Source: 66-474 sp035695065
Lineage (GTDB): Bacteria > Pseudomonadota > Gammaproteobacteria > Xanthomonadales > Rhodanobacteraceae
Reading direction: 5' to 3'
Length of the DNA: 36,793 nt
NCBI GenBank assembly: GCA_035695065.1
Contig: DASSEW010000081.1
Coordinates: 1 to 36,793 of the forward strand
In this document: piece by piece, positions 20,767 to 29,179 of the stretch
How positions within the stretch are numbered: the stretch's first letter is position 1
Layout: each line of letters opens with the position of its first letter
Made by a program: the position numbers and the translations under genes
Notes under the pieces: model-generated
The model's input: only the letters and a program-made list of their open reading frames with translations
Databases searched by the model: none
What the model was told of the DNA's origin: nothing

Positions 20767-21795
20767 ATGTCACTGCTCATCAGCGCCGTTTGCGGTTTCG
20801 TCATTTCCCTGGTCGTCGTCGCGGCCAGCCTCGCCTATGCACGCAAACGCGGTTTGCTGGATCAACCCGGCCAGCGGCGTTCGCACACGCAGCCCACGCC
20901 TCGCGGTGGCGGTATCGGCATCGTTGCTTCGATGCTGGTGTGCGCCATGCCTGCGCTCGCGTGGTCGGCGCACGCGTGGCCGCCGCTCACTGTCGCCGTG
21001 CTTGCGCTGGCGCTGCTCGCCGTTGCAATGGTGGGCTGGCGCGACGATCACGAGCCATTGCCGGTGTTGCCGCGCATCGGCGTGCACCTGCTCGCATCAT
21101 TCGCCGTTGCGGCGGTCCTGCTCGCGTCGGCCGCGCATGCCGATGTGCGCATCTGGGGATGGCTCATCCCGATCGCGATCGTGTTCGCCGGCAGCATCAA
21201 TGCGCACAACTTCATGGATGGGATCGACGCACTGCTCGGCTTGCAGGCGCTGTTCGTGCTGGTCGGATACGCGCTGCTCGCCGCGTGGGTCGGAGACTCT
21301 GCACTGGTCGCCGCGAACTCGGCTTCCGCGGCTGCATGTTTCGGATTCCTGCTGTTCAACCGGCCGCCGGCGCGCATCTTCATGGGCGACGTGGGCAGCG
21401 GGACACTGGGCTTGCTGATCGCGGCATTCGCCGGCCTGCTGGTGCTGCGTGCATTCGATCTTCTGTGGCCCTGCGCCATCCTGTCCTCGGCTTTCCTCGT
21501 GGATGCGGGCTTGACGCTGCTTGCGCGCATACTGGCCGGCAAGCGTTGGTACACTGCGCACCGCGAGCACCTCTACCAGTGGCTGGTGCGCGCAGGATCA
21601 AGCCACGCGCGAACGGACGCCATGTACCTGCTCTGGAACCTGATCATCGTCGCGCCCGCGGCCTGGGCGGCACTGCGTTGGCCTGACTTCGGCCCGTGGC
21701 TGTGCGCGGCGGCTTACGCGTGCGCGTGCGCGGCGTGGTTCTCCGGCAAGCGCATGTGCTTCGCCGCCGTCCGGAGCAACCCGCGTGTTGCGTAA
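20767..21795 (+). CDS. WecA/WbpL-like undecaprenyl-phosphate sugar-1-phosphate transferase
   Basis: Polytopic membrane enzyme (342 residues, about ten helices) of the MraY/WecA glycosyltransferase-4 family. It should move a HexNAc-1-phosphate from a UDP-sugar to undecaprenyl phosphate, the first step of a lipid-linked glycan such as O-antigen. Family motifs: GWRDDHEPLPVLPRIGVHLL with the Asp-Asp pair at 93-94, NFMDGIDALLG (148-158), FMGDVGSGTLG, and the cytoplasmic loop HREHLYQ. The last motif, an HR[DE]HxxQ form, points to WbpL/WbcO-type enzymes rather than MraY. Its end overlaps the WbpM-like start by 11 bases. The exact sugar cannot be read from sequence. Confidence 0.87.
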   Translation: MSLLISAVCGFVISLVVVAASLAYARKRGLLDQPGQRRSHTQPTPRGGGIGIVASMLVCAMPALAWSAHAWPPLTVAVLALALLAVAMVGWRDDHEPLPVLPRIGVHLLASFAVAAVLLASAAHADVRIWGWLIPIAIVFAGSINAHNFMDGIDALLGLQALFVLVGYALLAAWVGDSALVAANSASAAACFGFLLFNRPPARIFMGDVGSGTLGLLIAAFAGLLVLRAFDLLWPCAILSSAFLVDAGLTLLARILAGKRWYTAHREHLYQWLVRAGSSHARTDAMYLLWNLIIVAPAAWAALRWPDFGPWLCAAAYACACAAWFSGKRMCFAAVRSNPRVA

Positions 21796-23686
21796 GCTGA
21801 TCAGCAAGGTGCATCCGCGCGCGGCGGTGGTCGCCCACGACCTGCTGATGGTCGCGATTGCCTGGATATTGGCCGGGACGCTGCGCTACGCGTTGCTTCC
21901 GCAGCCGGTGCCGCTCGATATCCTCGATCCGGAATTGGTCATCGTGCTGGCGGTGCAGGGCGCGATCTTCTACTGGACCGGCCTCTACAAGGGCCTCTGG
22001 CGGTTCGCCAGCCTGCCGGACCTCTGGAACATCCTGCGCGCGAGCGTGGTGGGCGCGCTGGCGATCGGCCTCGCGCTGTTCCTCTACAGCCGCTTGCAGG
22101 GCGTCCCGCGTTCGGTGCTGCTGATCTATCCGGCACTGCTTTGCGTGCTGCTGGGCTTGCCCCGGCTTGCCTATCGCTACTGGAAGGACAGCCGCATCGA
22201 CCTGTTCGCGAGCAAGCGCAGCAAGCGCGTGCTGGTGATCGGCGCCGGCCGCGCCGGCGAAGCCCTGATCCGTGACTTGCGCCACGACACCGACCATTAC
22301 GCGGTGGGTTTCATCGACGACAGCGATGCGCTGCGTGGTGCGCGCGTGCGCGGCATTCCGGTACTGGGGCACATCGACCGGCTTCCGGAGCTGGCGCGTG
22401 AATCGGGCGCGGAGATGCTGCTGATCGCGATGCCCTCGGCCGACAAGGCGCAGATGCGCCGCGTGGTCGAGCTGTGCGAGGAAACCGGCCTGCCGTTCCG
22501 CACCGTGCCGCGGCTGGAAGACGTCGTTGCCGGCCGCGCGCAGTTCAACGAGCTGAAGGAAGTCGCGATCGAGGACCTGCTCGGACGCGAACCGGTGAAG
22601 CTCGACTGGAGCGCGATCCGCCAGGGCCTGACCGAACGCCACGTGCTGGTTACCGGCGGCGGCGGTTCGATCGGTTCGGAACTGTGCCGGCAGGTCGCGC
22701 GGCTGGGCGCGGCCTCGCTCACCGTGGTCGAGCTGTCCGAATACAACCTCTATCGCATCGAGCAGGAATTGCGCGCGCAGTATCCGGAACTGCTGTTCCG
22801 CGGATTGATCGGCAACTGCGGCGATCCGGCCACTTGCGAGCACGCCTTCGCATTGGCGCGGCCGAATGCGGTGTTCCATGCCGCGGCCTACAAGCACGTG
22901 CCGCTGCTGCAGGAGCAGTTGCGCGAAGCCTTCCGCAACAACGTGCTCGCCACGCGCATGGTGGCGGAAACCGCCGCGCGGCATGGCGTGGAAAGCTTCG
23001 TGCTGATCTCCACCGACAAGGCGGTGAACCCGACCAGCGTGATGGGTGCCTGCAAGCGCATCGCCGAGATCGTCTGCCAGGCGGTGGCGAACAACGCGCG
23101 CACGCGCTTCATCACCGTGCGGTTCGGCAACGTGCTGGATTCGGCGGGCTCCGTGGTGCCGCTCTTCCGCGAGCAGATCCGCAACGGCGGCCCGGTGACC
23201 GTGACCCATCCGGAGATCTCGCGTTACTTCATGACCATCCCGGAAGCCTGCCAATTGATCCTGCAGGCCGCCGCGATGGGCGAGGGCGGGGGAACCTATG
23301 CGTTGGACATGGGCGAACCTGTGCGCATCCGCGATCTTGCCGAGCAGATGATCCGCCTCGCCGGCAAGCAGCCCGGCCGCGACGTGGCGATCGTCTACAC
23401 CGGGCTGCGCCCTGGCGAAAAACTGTTCGAGGAGCTGTTCCATGCGCTCGAGAATTACTCCAGCACCGCGCATCCGAAGATCTTCCAGGCGGCGCAGCGC
23501 GAGTTCTCGAGCGCGCTGGTCATGGCGCAGATCGAGCGCGGCGTGCAGGCGACCGCGCAATTCGACGAGGACGCCCTGCAGGATTGCGTGGCCGCATTGC
23601 TGCCGGGCTATCGATGGCAGGTGGGTGAGGCCGGCGGCGAGGACAACGTGCTGCCGTTACGCGGCGCCGACAAGGACATTGCCTGA
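21785..23686 (+). CDS. UDP-HexNAc 4,6-dehydratase, WbpM/PglF/FlaA1-type membrane form
   Basis: 633 residues. Four N-terminal membrane helices (to about 125), a CoA-binding-like Rossmann segment (GAGRAGEA, 153-160), and an extended SDR catalytic domain with TGGGGSIGSE (290-299). The active site has the Met420/Lys424 pair (SVMGACK) in place of the usual Tyr-x3-Lys, the signature of this dehydratase group, which converts UDP-GlcNAc to a 4-keto-6-deoxy sugar for QuiNAc, FucNAc or bacillosamine. GTG 21785 has GGAG 7 bases upstream; an in-frame ATG at 21848 would cut the first helix. Coupled to the WbpL-like gene. Confidence 0.92.
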   Translation: MLRKLISKVHPRAAVVAHDLLMVAIAWILAGTLRYALLPQPVPLDILDPELVIVLAVQGAIFYWTGLYKGLWRFASLPDLWNILRASVVGALAIGLALFLYSRLQGVPRSVLLIYPALLCVLLGLPRLAYRYWKDSRIDLFASKRSKRVLVIGAGRAGEALIRDLRHDTDHYAVGFIDDSDALRGARVRGIPVLGHIDRLPELARESGAEMLLIAMPSADKAQMRRVVELCEETGLPFRTVPRLEDVVAGRAQFNELKEVAIEDLLGREPVKLDWSAIRQGLTERHVLVTGGGGSIGSELCRQVARLGAASLTVVELSEYNLYRIEQELRAQYPELLFRGLIGNCGDPATCEHAFALARPNAVFHAAAYKHVPLLQEQLREAFRNNVLATRMVAETAARHGVESFVLISTDKAVNPTSVMGACKRIAEIVCQAVANNARTRFITVRFGNVLDSAGSVVPLFREQIRNGGPVTVTHPEISRYFMTIPEACQLILQAAAMGEGGGTYALDMGEPVRIRDLAEQMIRLAGKQPGRDVAIVYTGLRPGEKLFEELFHALENYSSTAHPKIFQAAQREFSSALVMAQIERGVQATAQFDEDALQDCVAALLPGYRWQVGEAGGEDNVLPLRGADKDIA

Positions 23687-23749
23687 ATTGAAGGAACTGC
23701 GGCCAGGGACGGTCGCTTGCAGCGCATGATGCGCACTGAAGGAGTGCCG

Positions 23750-24622
23750 ATGAGTCAGGGAACGCAACGTTTGCGCAAGGTGGTTTTTCCGGTCGCGGGA
23801 TTGGGCACGCGCTTCCTGCCCGCCACGAAAGTGGTGGCCAAGGAAATGCTCCCCGTGCTGGATCGCCCGCTGATCCAGTACGCGGTGGACGAGGCGGTGG
23901 ATGCCGGCGCCGACACGCTGGTGTTCGTCACCAACCGCTACAAACACGCGATCGCCGATTACTTCGATTCGGCCTACGAGCTGGAAGAAACGCTGGAGCG
24001 CGCGGGCAAGCACGAGCTGCTTTCGCTGGTGCAGGGCCTGCTGCCGCCGCACGTGCGTTGCGTGTACGTCACCCAGGAGCAGGCGCTTGGACTCGGCCAC
24101 GCGGTGCTCTGCGCCAAGCCCGTGATCGGGAACGAACCGTTCGGCGTGATCCTGCCGGACGACCTGATCGTCAACGAAGGCGCGAGCGCGCTCAAGCAGA
24201 TGGCGGAACTCGCGGCACGCGAGAATGCCGGCGTGCTGGCGGTCGAAGAGGTTCCGCGCGACGAGACCAACAAGTACGGCATCGTGGACGTGGGCGGCGC
24301 CGGCGAACCGGCTGCGCGCATTCGCCACGTGGTCGAGAAACCGAAGCCCGAAAACGCGCCGTCCAATCTCGCCATCGTCGGTCGCTACGTGCTGCCCGCG
24401 CGCATTTTCCAGTTACTGGAGAGCACCAAGCCGGGTGCCGGCGGCGAAATCCAGTTGACCGACGCGATCGCCGCACTGCTTTCCGAATCGCCGGTGCTGG
24501 CCTGCCGCTTCCAGGGCAGGCGCTTCGACTGCGGCAGCAAGGCCGGGCTGGTGCGCGCGACGTTCCATTTCGCGCTGCGCGATCCGGCGCTTGCGAAAGT
24601 GGCGCGCGAGTTCATGGCCTGA
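23750..24622 (+). CDS. galU: UTP-glucose-1-phosphate uridylyltransferase
   Basis: Makes UDP-glucose, a precursor for LPS core, exopolysaccharide and other glycans. 290 residues, typical. It begins with the nucleotide-binding VVFPVAGLGTRFLPATKVVA and then KEMLPVLDRPLIQYAVDEA; further on come VTQEQALGLGHAVLCA, ILPDDLIV and DETNKYGIVD. GAAGGAG lies 6 bases before ATG 23750, which settles the start against a TTG further up. It is 63 bases after the WbpM-like gene and 6 bases before the PLP-enzyme gene. Confidence 0.97.
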   Translation: MSQGTQRLRKVVFPVAGLGTRFLPATKVVAKEMLPVLDRPLIQYAVDEAVDAGADTLVFVTNRYKHAIADYFDSAYELEETLERAGKHELLSLVQGLLPPHVRCVYVTQEQALGLGHAVLCAKPVIGNEPFGVILPDDLIVNEGASALKQMAELAARENAGVLAVEEVPRDETNKYGIVDVGGAGEPAARIRHVVEKPKPENAPSNLAIVGRYVLPARIFQLLESTKPGAGGEIQLTDAIAALLSESPVLACRFQGRRFDCGSKAGLVRATFHFALRDPALAKVAREFMA

Positions 24623-24628
24623 GCGCGC

Positions 24629-25801
24629 ATGGACATCGACTGGATCCTGACCCATCTCGGCGAGGAGCGCGCGCAATATTTCAACGCGGTCGCGCCGCCG
24701 GTCATCCAGACTTCGATCTTCTGCTTCGACAACGTCGCCGACATGCGTGCGCGCATGCGCGATGAATACGGCGAGCATTGCTACACGCGCGGCAACAATC
24801 CGACGGTCGAGATCCTGCGGCAGAAGATCGCCGCGCTGGAAGGCGCCGAGGACTGCCTGGTGTTTTCGTCCGGCGCCGCGGCGATTGCCGCCGGCGTGGT
24901 GGCGAGCGTCGGGGCCGGCGATCACGTCGTCTGCGTGCACAAGCCGTACAGCTGGACGCACAAGCTGCTGACCCAATTGCTGCCGCGCTTCGGCGTACGC
25001 TGCACCTTCGTGGATGGCACCGATGTCGCCAACATCGTGGCGGCGTTGGAACCTGCGACCAGGCTGATCGTGCTTGAGTCGCCCAATTCGCTGACCTTCG
25101 AATTGCAGGATCTCGCGGCAGTCGCGCAAGTCGCGCGCGCTCACGGCATACGCACGTTGTGCGACAACAGCTACGCCAGTCCGCTGAACCAGTCGCCGGT
25201 CGCGCTGGGCATCGATCTGGTCGCGCATTCGGCGACCAAATACCTCAACGGCCACAGCGATGTCGTGGCCGGTGCGCTGTGCGGCCCGCAGGCGATCCTG
25301 AAAGACGTCTTCAACGGTCCGTTCATGACCTTCGGCGCGGTGCCGTCGCCGCATGACGCCTGGTTGATGCTGCGCGGCCTCCGCACGCTGCGCCTGCGCG
25401 TCGAGCGCAGCAGCACCAGCGCGGTGAAGATTGCGCAATGGCTGGATGCGCATCCCAAGGTCGAGCGGGTCTGGTATCCGCATCTGCCGTCGCACCCGCA
25501 GTACGAGTTGGCGAAGCGGCAGATGTGCATGTCCGGCGGCCTGCTGTCGTTCGCGCCGCGTTGCGAAGACACCCGTGCGGTGGAGCGTTTCTGCGATGCG
25601 CTGAAGCGGTTCCTGCTCAGCGTGTCGTGGGGTGGTTACGAATCGCTGGTTTGTCCCAGCGCGGCATTCCATCCGCCCGCGACCAAGGTGGACACCACGC
25701 CGGAAGGCATGCCGCCGCCGCACCTGGTCCGACTCTCGATCGGGCTGGAAGATCCGGACGTACTGATCGCAGACCTGGAACAGGCGCTGGAGAAGGTCTG
25801 A
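24629..25801 (+). CDS. Cys/Met-metabolism PLP-dependent enzyme (cystathionine lyase/synthase family)
   Basis: 390-residue fold-type I PLP enzyme. HCYTRGNNPTVEILRQKIAA (50-69) supplies the Tyr/Arg that reach the phosphate of the neighbouring subunit, FSSGAAAIAAG holds the cofactor, and Lys204 in HSATKYLNGHSD is the Schiff-base lysine. The family includes cystathionine gamma-synthase, cystathionine beta-lyase, methionine gamma-lyase and O-acylhomoserine sulfhydrylases, and sequence alone does not choose between them. It starts 6 bases after galU, so it is probably co-transcribed, although no pathway link to galU is obvious. Confidence 0.88.
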   Translation: MDIDWILTHLGEERAQYFNAVAPPVIQTSIFCFDNVADMRARMRDEYGEHCYTRGNNPTVEILRQKIAALEGAEDCLVFSSGAAAIAAGVVASVGAGDHVVCVHKPYSWTHKLLTQLLPRFGVRCTFVDGTDVANIVAALEPATRLIVLESPNSLTFELQDLAAVAQVARAHGIRTLCDNSYASPLNQSPVALGIDLVAHSATKYLNGHSDVVAGALCGPQAILKDVFNGPFMTFGAVPSPHDAWLMLRGLRTLRLRVERSSTSAVKIAQWLDAHPKVERVWYPHLPSHPQYELAKRQMCMSGGLLSFAPRCEDTRAVERFCDALKRFLLSVSWGGYESLVCPSAAFHPPATKVDTTPEGMPPPHLVRLSIGLEDPDVLIADLEQALEKV

Positions 25802-25834
25802 CTTTTCGCATGGGTTGGCCTGCGCGCCTTGGGT

Positions 25835-25840
25835 TATGCT
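25835..25840 (+). promoter_or_regulatory. Possible -10 box for the FAD oxidase gene
   Basis: TATGCT, 28 bases before the ATG in the 67-base gap after the PLP-enzyme gene. The -35 region has no good match. Confidence 0.3.
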
Positions 25841-25868
25841 CGCGCGCGCAATGCGACGGGGAGTCAGC

Positions 25869-27155
25869 ATGGCCGAGCCAGCCGAAACCTATTACCGCGC
25901 CACCGCGAATCCGCGCGAACCGTTCGCGCCGCTGAGCGGCAGGCACGATGCACGCGTGGCGATCATCGGCGGCGGCTATGCCGGCTTGAACCTGGCGCTC
26001 GGACTGGCAGAGCGCGGCGTACGCGACGTGGTGCTGCTGGAGCGCGAAACCGTCGGCCACGGCGCATCGGGCCGCAACGGCGGTTTCGTGTTCGCGGGCT
26101 ATTCGCTGGGCGAACAGTCGCTGCTGGACCAGCTCGGCAGGCAACGTGCGCGCGCCTTGTACGCGAACACCGTGGACGCGGTGAACCTGATCCGCTCGCG
26201 CATCACGCGCTACGCGATCGAATGCGACGCCGTGGATGCCGGCGTGATCTGGGCCAACTGGTTCCGCGATCCGGAAGTCCTGCGCGAACGCCAGCAGTTG
26301 CTGGCCGACAATTATGGTGTCCAGTGGGAGTGGTGGCCGCGCGAGCGCGTGCGCGAAGCGATCGCGAGCGACCGGTATTGCGACGCGTTGTTCGAACGCA
26401 ATGCGCTGCACCTGCATCCGCTGAATTACGTCACCGGGCTGGCGCGCGCGGCGGCCGAGCAGGGCGTCTCGATCCACGAACACAGCCGCGTGCGGCGGAT
26501 CGAGCGCGAGGGCGCGGGCTGGTGCATCCGCACGGGAACCGGCGAAGTGCATGCACAGACCGTCGTGCTGGCCTGCGGCGGCTACCTGGCGCACCTCGAA
26601 CGCACGGTCGATCGAGCGGTGTTGCCGATCGCGACTTACGTGATGGCGACCGAGCCGCTCGGCGAGCGCCTGCGCGAATGCCTGCGTACGCAGGCGGCGA
26701 TCTACGACACGCGTTTTGCCTTCGATTATTACCGTGGCTTGAAGGACACGCGCCTGCTGTGGGGCGGACGTATTTCCGTTCGCGACCGCACGCCCAAAGC
26801 CGTGCAGAAGGTATTGATGCGCGACCTGCTCCGGGTATTCCCGCAATTGAAGGGCGTGCGCATCGATTACGCGTGGTCCGGGCTGATGAGCTACGCGCGC
26901 CACCAGATGCCGCAGCTCGGCACGCGCGGCGACGGCCTGTGGTGGATGCAGGCGTTCGGCGGGCACGGTGCGGCGCCCACCGCCGCCGCAGGCGAACTGT
27001 TGGCTTCCGCGATCGCGCAAAACGACGAAGGTTGGCGCGAGTTCTCGCGTTACGGTTTGAGCCGCAGCTTCCGACCGTTCGGTTATCTCGGCGCGCAGGC
27101 GAGCTACTGGTGGGCGCAGGGCAGGGATCGCGTCAAGGAGATCATGGAGGGGTGA
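25869..27155 (+). CDS. FAD-dependent amine/amino-acid oxidase (DAO family, PuuB/OrdL-like)
   Basis: 428 residues. An N-terminal dinucleotide fold VAIIGGGYAGLNLALGLAER (30-49) with Glu58 at the end of the second strand, then GASGRNGGFVFAG (65-77), a hallmark of the PuuB/OrdL group, and a C-terminal flavin contact GGHGAAPTAAAGELLA. PuuB oxidises gamma-glutamylputrescine; other members oxidise glycine betaine derivatives or amino acids, so the substrate is open. GGGGAG precedes ATG 25869 by 4 bases, and TATGCT at 25835-25840 may be its -10. No other putrescine genes are close. Confidence 0.85.
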   Translation: MAEPAETYYRATANPREPFAPLSGRHDARVAIIGGGYAGLNLALGLAERGVRDVVLLERETVGHGASGRNGGFVFAGYSLGEQSLLDQLGRQRARALYANTVDAVNLIRSRITRYAIECDAVDAGVIWANWFRDPEVLRERQQLLADNYGVQWEWWPRERVREAIASDRYCDALFERNALHLHPLNYVTGLARAAAEQGVSIHEHSRVRRIEREGAGWCIRTGTGEVHAQTVVLACGGYLAHLERTVDRAVLPIATYVMATEPLGERLRECLRTQAAIYDTRFAFDYYRGLKDTRLLWGGRISVRDRTPKAVQKVLMRDLLRVFPQLKGVRIDYAWSGLMSYARHQMPQLGTRGDGLWWMQAFGGHGAAPTAAAGELLASAIAQNDEGWREFSRYGLSRSFRPFGYLGAQASYWWAQGRDRVKEIMEG

Positions 27156-27273
27156 TTCGCATGAGCCACCTGTGAATGCGGTCACGTATTGAACCCATCG
27201 TGCTCGCCGGTTTCACCTCGGCGCGACAAATCGCCGTGCTACCTTGCCTGACATCTACAAGGAGGCTGCACGC

Positions 27274-29034
27274 ATGGAAGCTCGCAAGCTTGTTGTCGCA
27301 CTGGCACTGTTGGCGGGTTTCCCCGCTGCGCTTCTCGCCGCCACACCCGCGGCCGGCACGCTCGGCGCACCCGCATCCGGTCATACTTCCAGCATCAGCT
27401 GGAGCGGCGGTCCCTACACCGGCGCCACCGCCGATCCGACCGCGTGCACCACGCTGACGTGCGATACCTACACGCTCACGGTGAACGTTCCGGATACGTT
27501 CTATGCGGCGAATCCGAACTATGCGGTGAAGGTCGGCATCACCTGGGCCAGCAGCACCAATGATTTCGATCTGTACGTCAACGACGCCAACGGCAATACC
27601 GTCTGCTCGTCGGGCAACAGCAACACGACCAGCGGACAGGCTTCCGAACTCGCCGACTGCGGACAGCTCGCGGCGGGCACCTACACGGTGCAGGTGGTCG
27701 CCTTCGCGGTCGCGAATTCGACGTATTCCGGCACGGCAACCGTCGCGCCCGAGCCGATTTCGCCGACCGGCACCGCACGCTACAAATCCGGGAAGTTCAG
27801 CTTCAGCGCGCCGCTGACGCTGCCCGGTCCCGCCAGCCTGATCGCGAGCACGCAAGGCATCGAGCCGCGCGTGAAGGCCGACTCGCTCGGCAACATCTAT
27901 GCGGCGGCGATCCAGGGCATTCCCGCCGGCACCGATACCTGGAAATCCATGGACGGCGGCAAGACCTTCACCTATCTCGGCCAGCCTGACGGCGCGCAGG
28001 CCGCGTCGGCAGTGCTGCGCGGGGCGGGCCTCGGCGGCGGCGACGAGGATCTTGCGATCGGTACATCCGGCAACGTCTACGTGACATCGCTGTGGCTGGG
28101 TTCGGCCACGCAGAGCAACTCGTTCAACGGCGGCAGCACCTGGGTGGTCAACCCGATCTCGACCACCGAGCCGGTCGTGGATCGCCAGTGGATCGCCAGC
28201 TACGGCAACAACGTCGTCTATCTCACCACCAAACAACTCGGCGCAGCGTTGAACGGCACCGTCAGCCTGTTCGTGGCGAAGTCCACCGACGGCGGCATCA
28301 CCTTCCCGCAGATCACCCAGGTGACCACACCGCTGGTCGGCGTGCAGCCGGGCGATCAGGGCAACATCGAGGTGGATCCGAACAACGGTTACGTCTATAC
28401 CGTGTTCTTCGACGACAGCGGCAAGAACCTCTACATCGCGCGTTCGACCAACGGCGGCGTCAACTTCGACGTGAAGCTGGTCTACGCGAACACGGTTTCG
28501 ATGGTGAACGTGTTCCCGTCGCTGGCGATCGACCAGGCCGGCAACCTGTACATCGTCTACTCCGACAGCCACGCCGCGTACCTCACCTCGTCGCAGGATT
28601 ACGGCGCGAGCTGGAGCACGCCAGTGCGCGTTTCCAATGGTTCGGGCACCAAGAGCGTGATCGGCCCGTGGGTGACGGCAGGCGCGCCGGGTGCGGTGGA
28701 CATCACCTGGTGGGGCACGCCGGCGCTGAGCAACAACGACGCCACGGCGCAATGGAAGGTGTATTTCACGCAATCGCAGAACGCGCTCGCTTCCATTCCG
28801 ACCTTCGCGCAGAGTGCAGCGACCGGGGTGATGCACCAGGGTGCGATCTGCACCAACGGAACCGGCTGCGCGTCCGGCACGCGCAACCTCGCCGAGTACT
28901 TCGCACCGGGCCTGTACCTGGATGGCAGCGAGATGATCGTCTACTCGGACGATTACAACAACGCCACGCCGGTGGCTACGTTCATACGCCAGACGAGTGG
29001 CCCCACGGTGGCTCCGAAGACGAAGAGCCAGTGA
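27274..29034 (+). CDS. Secreted Asp-box beta-propeller (sialidase-fold) protein
   Basis: 586 residues. A signal peptide (MEARKLVVALALLAGFPAAL, likely cut near Ala22/Ala23) leads to a PPC-like beta-sandwich (about 40-170, with DFDLYVNDANGN at 96-107), then a propeller with five Asp boxes at residues 225 (SMDGGKTF), 283 (SFNGGSTW), 337 (STDGGITF), 391 (STNGGVNF) and 440 (SQDYGASW). The fold is that of BNR/sialidase proteins. No FRIP-type Arg motif was seen, so sialidase activity is not claimed; a binding or other glycan role is possible. AAGGAGG at 27259-27265 fixes the start. Monocistronic by its flanks. Confidence 0.82.
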   Translation: MEARKLVVALALLAGFPAALLAATPAAGTLGAPASGHTSSISWSGGPYTGATADPTACTTLTCDTYTLTVNVPDTFYAANPNYAVKVGITWASSTNDFDLYVNDANGNTVCSSGNSNTTSGQASELADCGQLAAGTYTVQVVAFAVANSTYSGTATVAPEPISPTGTARYKSGKFSFSAPLTLPGPASLIASTQGIEPRVKADSLGNIYAAAIQGIPAGTDTWKSMDGGKTFTYLGQPDGAQAASAVLRGAGLGGGDEDLAIGTSGNVYVTSLWLGSATQSNSFNGGSTWVVNPISTTEPVVDRQWIASYGNNVVYLTTKQLGAALNGTVSLFVAKSTDGGITFPQITQVTTPLVGVQPGDQGNIEVDPNNGYVYTVFFDDSGKNLYIARSTNGGVNFDVKLVYANTVSMVNVFPSLAIDQAGNLYIVYSDSHAAYLTSSQDYGASWSTPVRVSNGSGTKSVIGPWVTAGAPGAVDITWWGTPALSNNDATAQWKVYFTQSQNALASIPTFAQSAATGVMHQGAICTNGTGCASGTRNLAEYFAPGLYLDGSEMIVYSDDYNNATPVATFIRQTSGPTVAPKTKSQ

Positions 29035-29040
29035 TCGGCG

Positions 29041-29072
29041 CGAGGTGGCCCGCCGCACGGCGGGCCACCTCG
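29041..29072. terminator. Perfect 15-bp inverted repeat after the propeller gene
   Basis: CGAGGTGGCCCGCCG (29041-29055) faces its exact complement at 29058-29072 with only 2 bases between. It begins 6 bases after the stop codon. No T-run follows, so it may be an mRNA 3'-end stabiliser or a REP-type element rather than a classic terminator. Its GGCCCGCC core is shared with the repeat at 20658. Confidence 0.6.
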
Positions 29073-29179
29073 GGCGGGGCGGACTGTCGCAATCCCGTCC
29101 GATCCGGTGTTTCCCGCATTACCCACCTCCGGAGACAAGGCGCACAATGGGTGCGACGTTCCGGGCAGGAGGAACGGTC

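Noticed and set aside
29041..29072. Call as a classic Rho-independent terminator
   Set aside because: The stem is perfect but there is no T-run on either strand, so it is listed as a hairpin with uncertain role.
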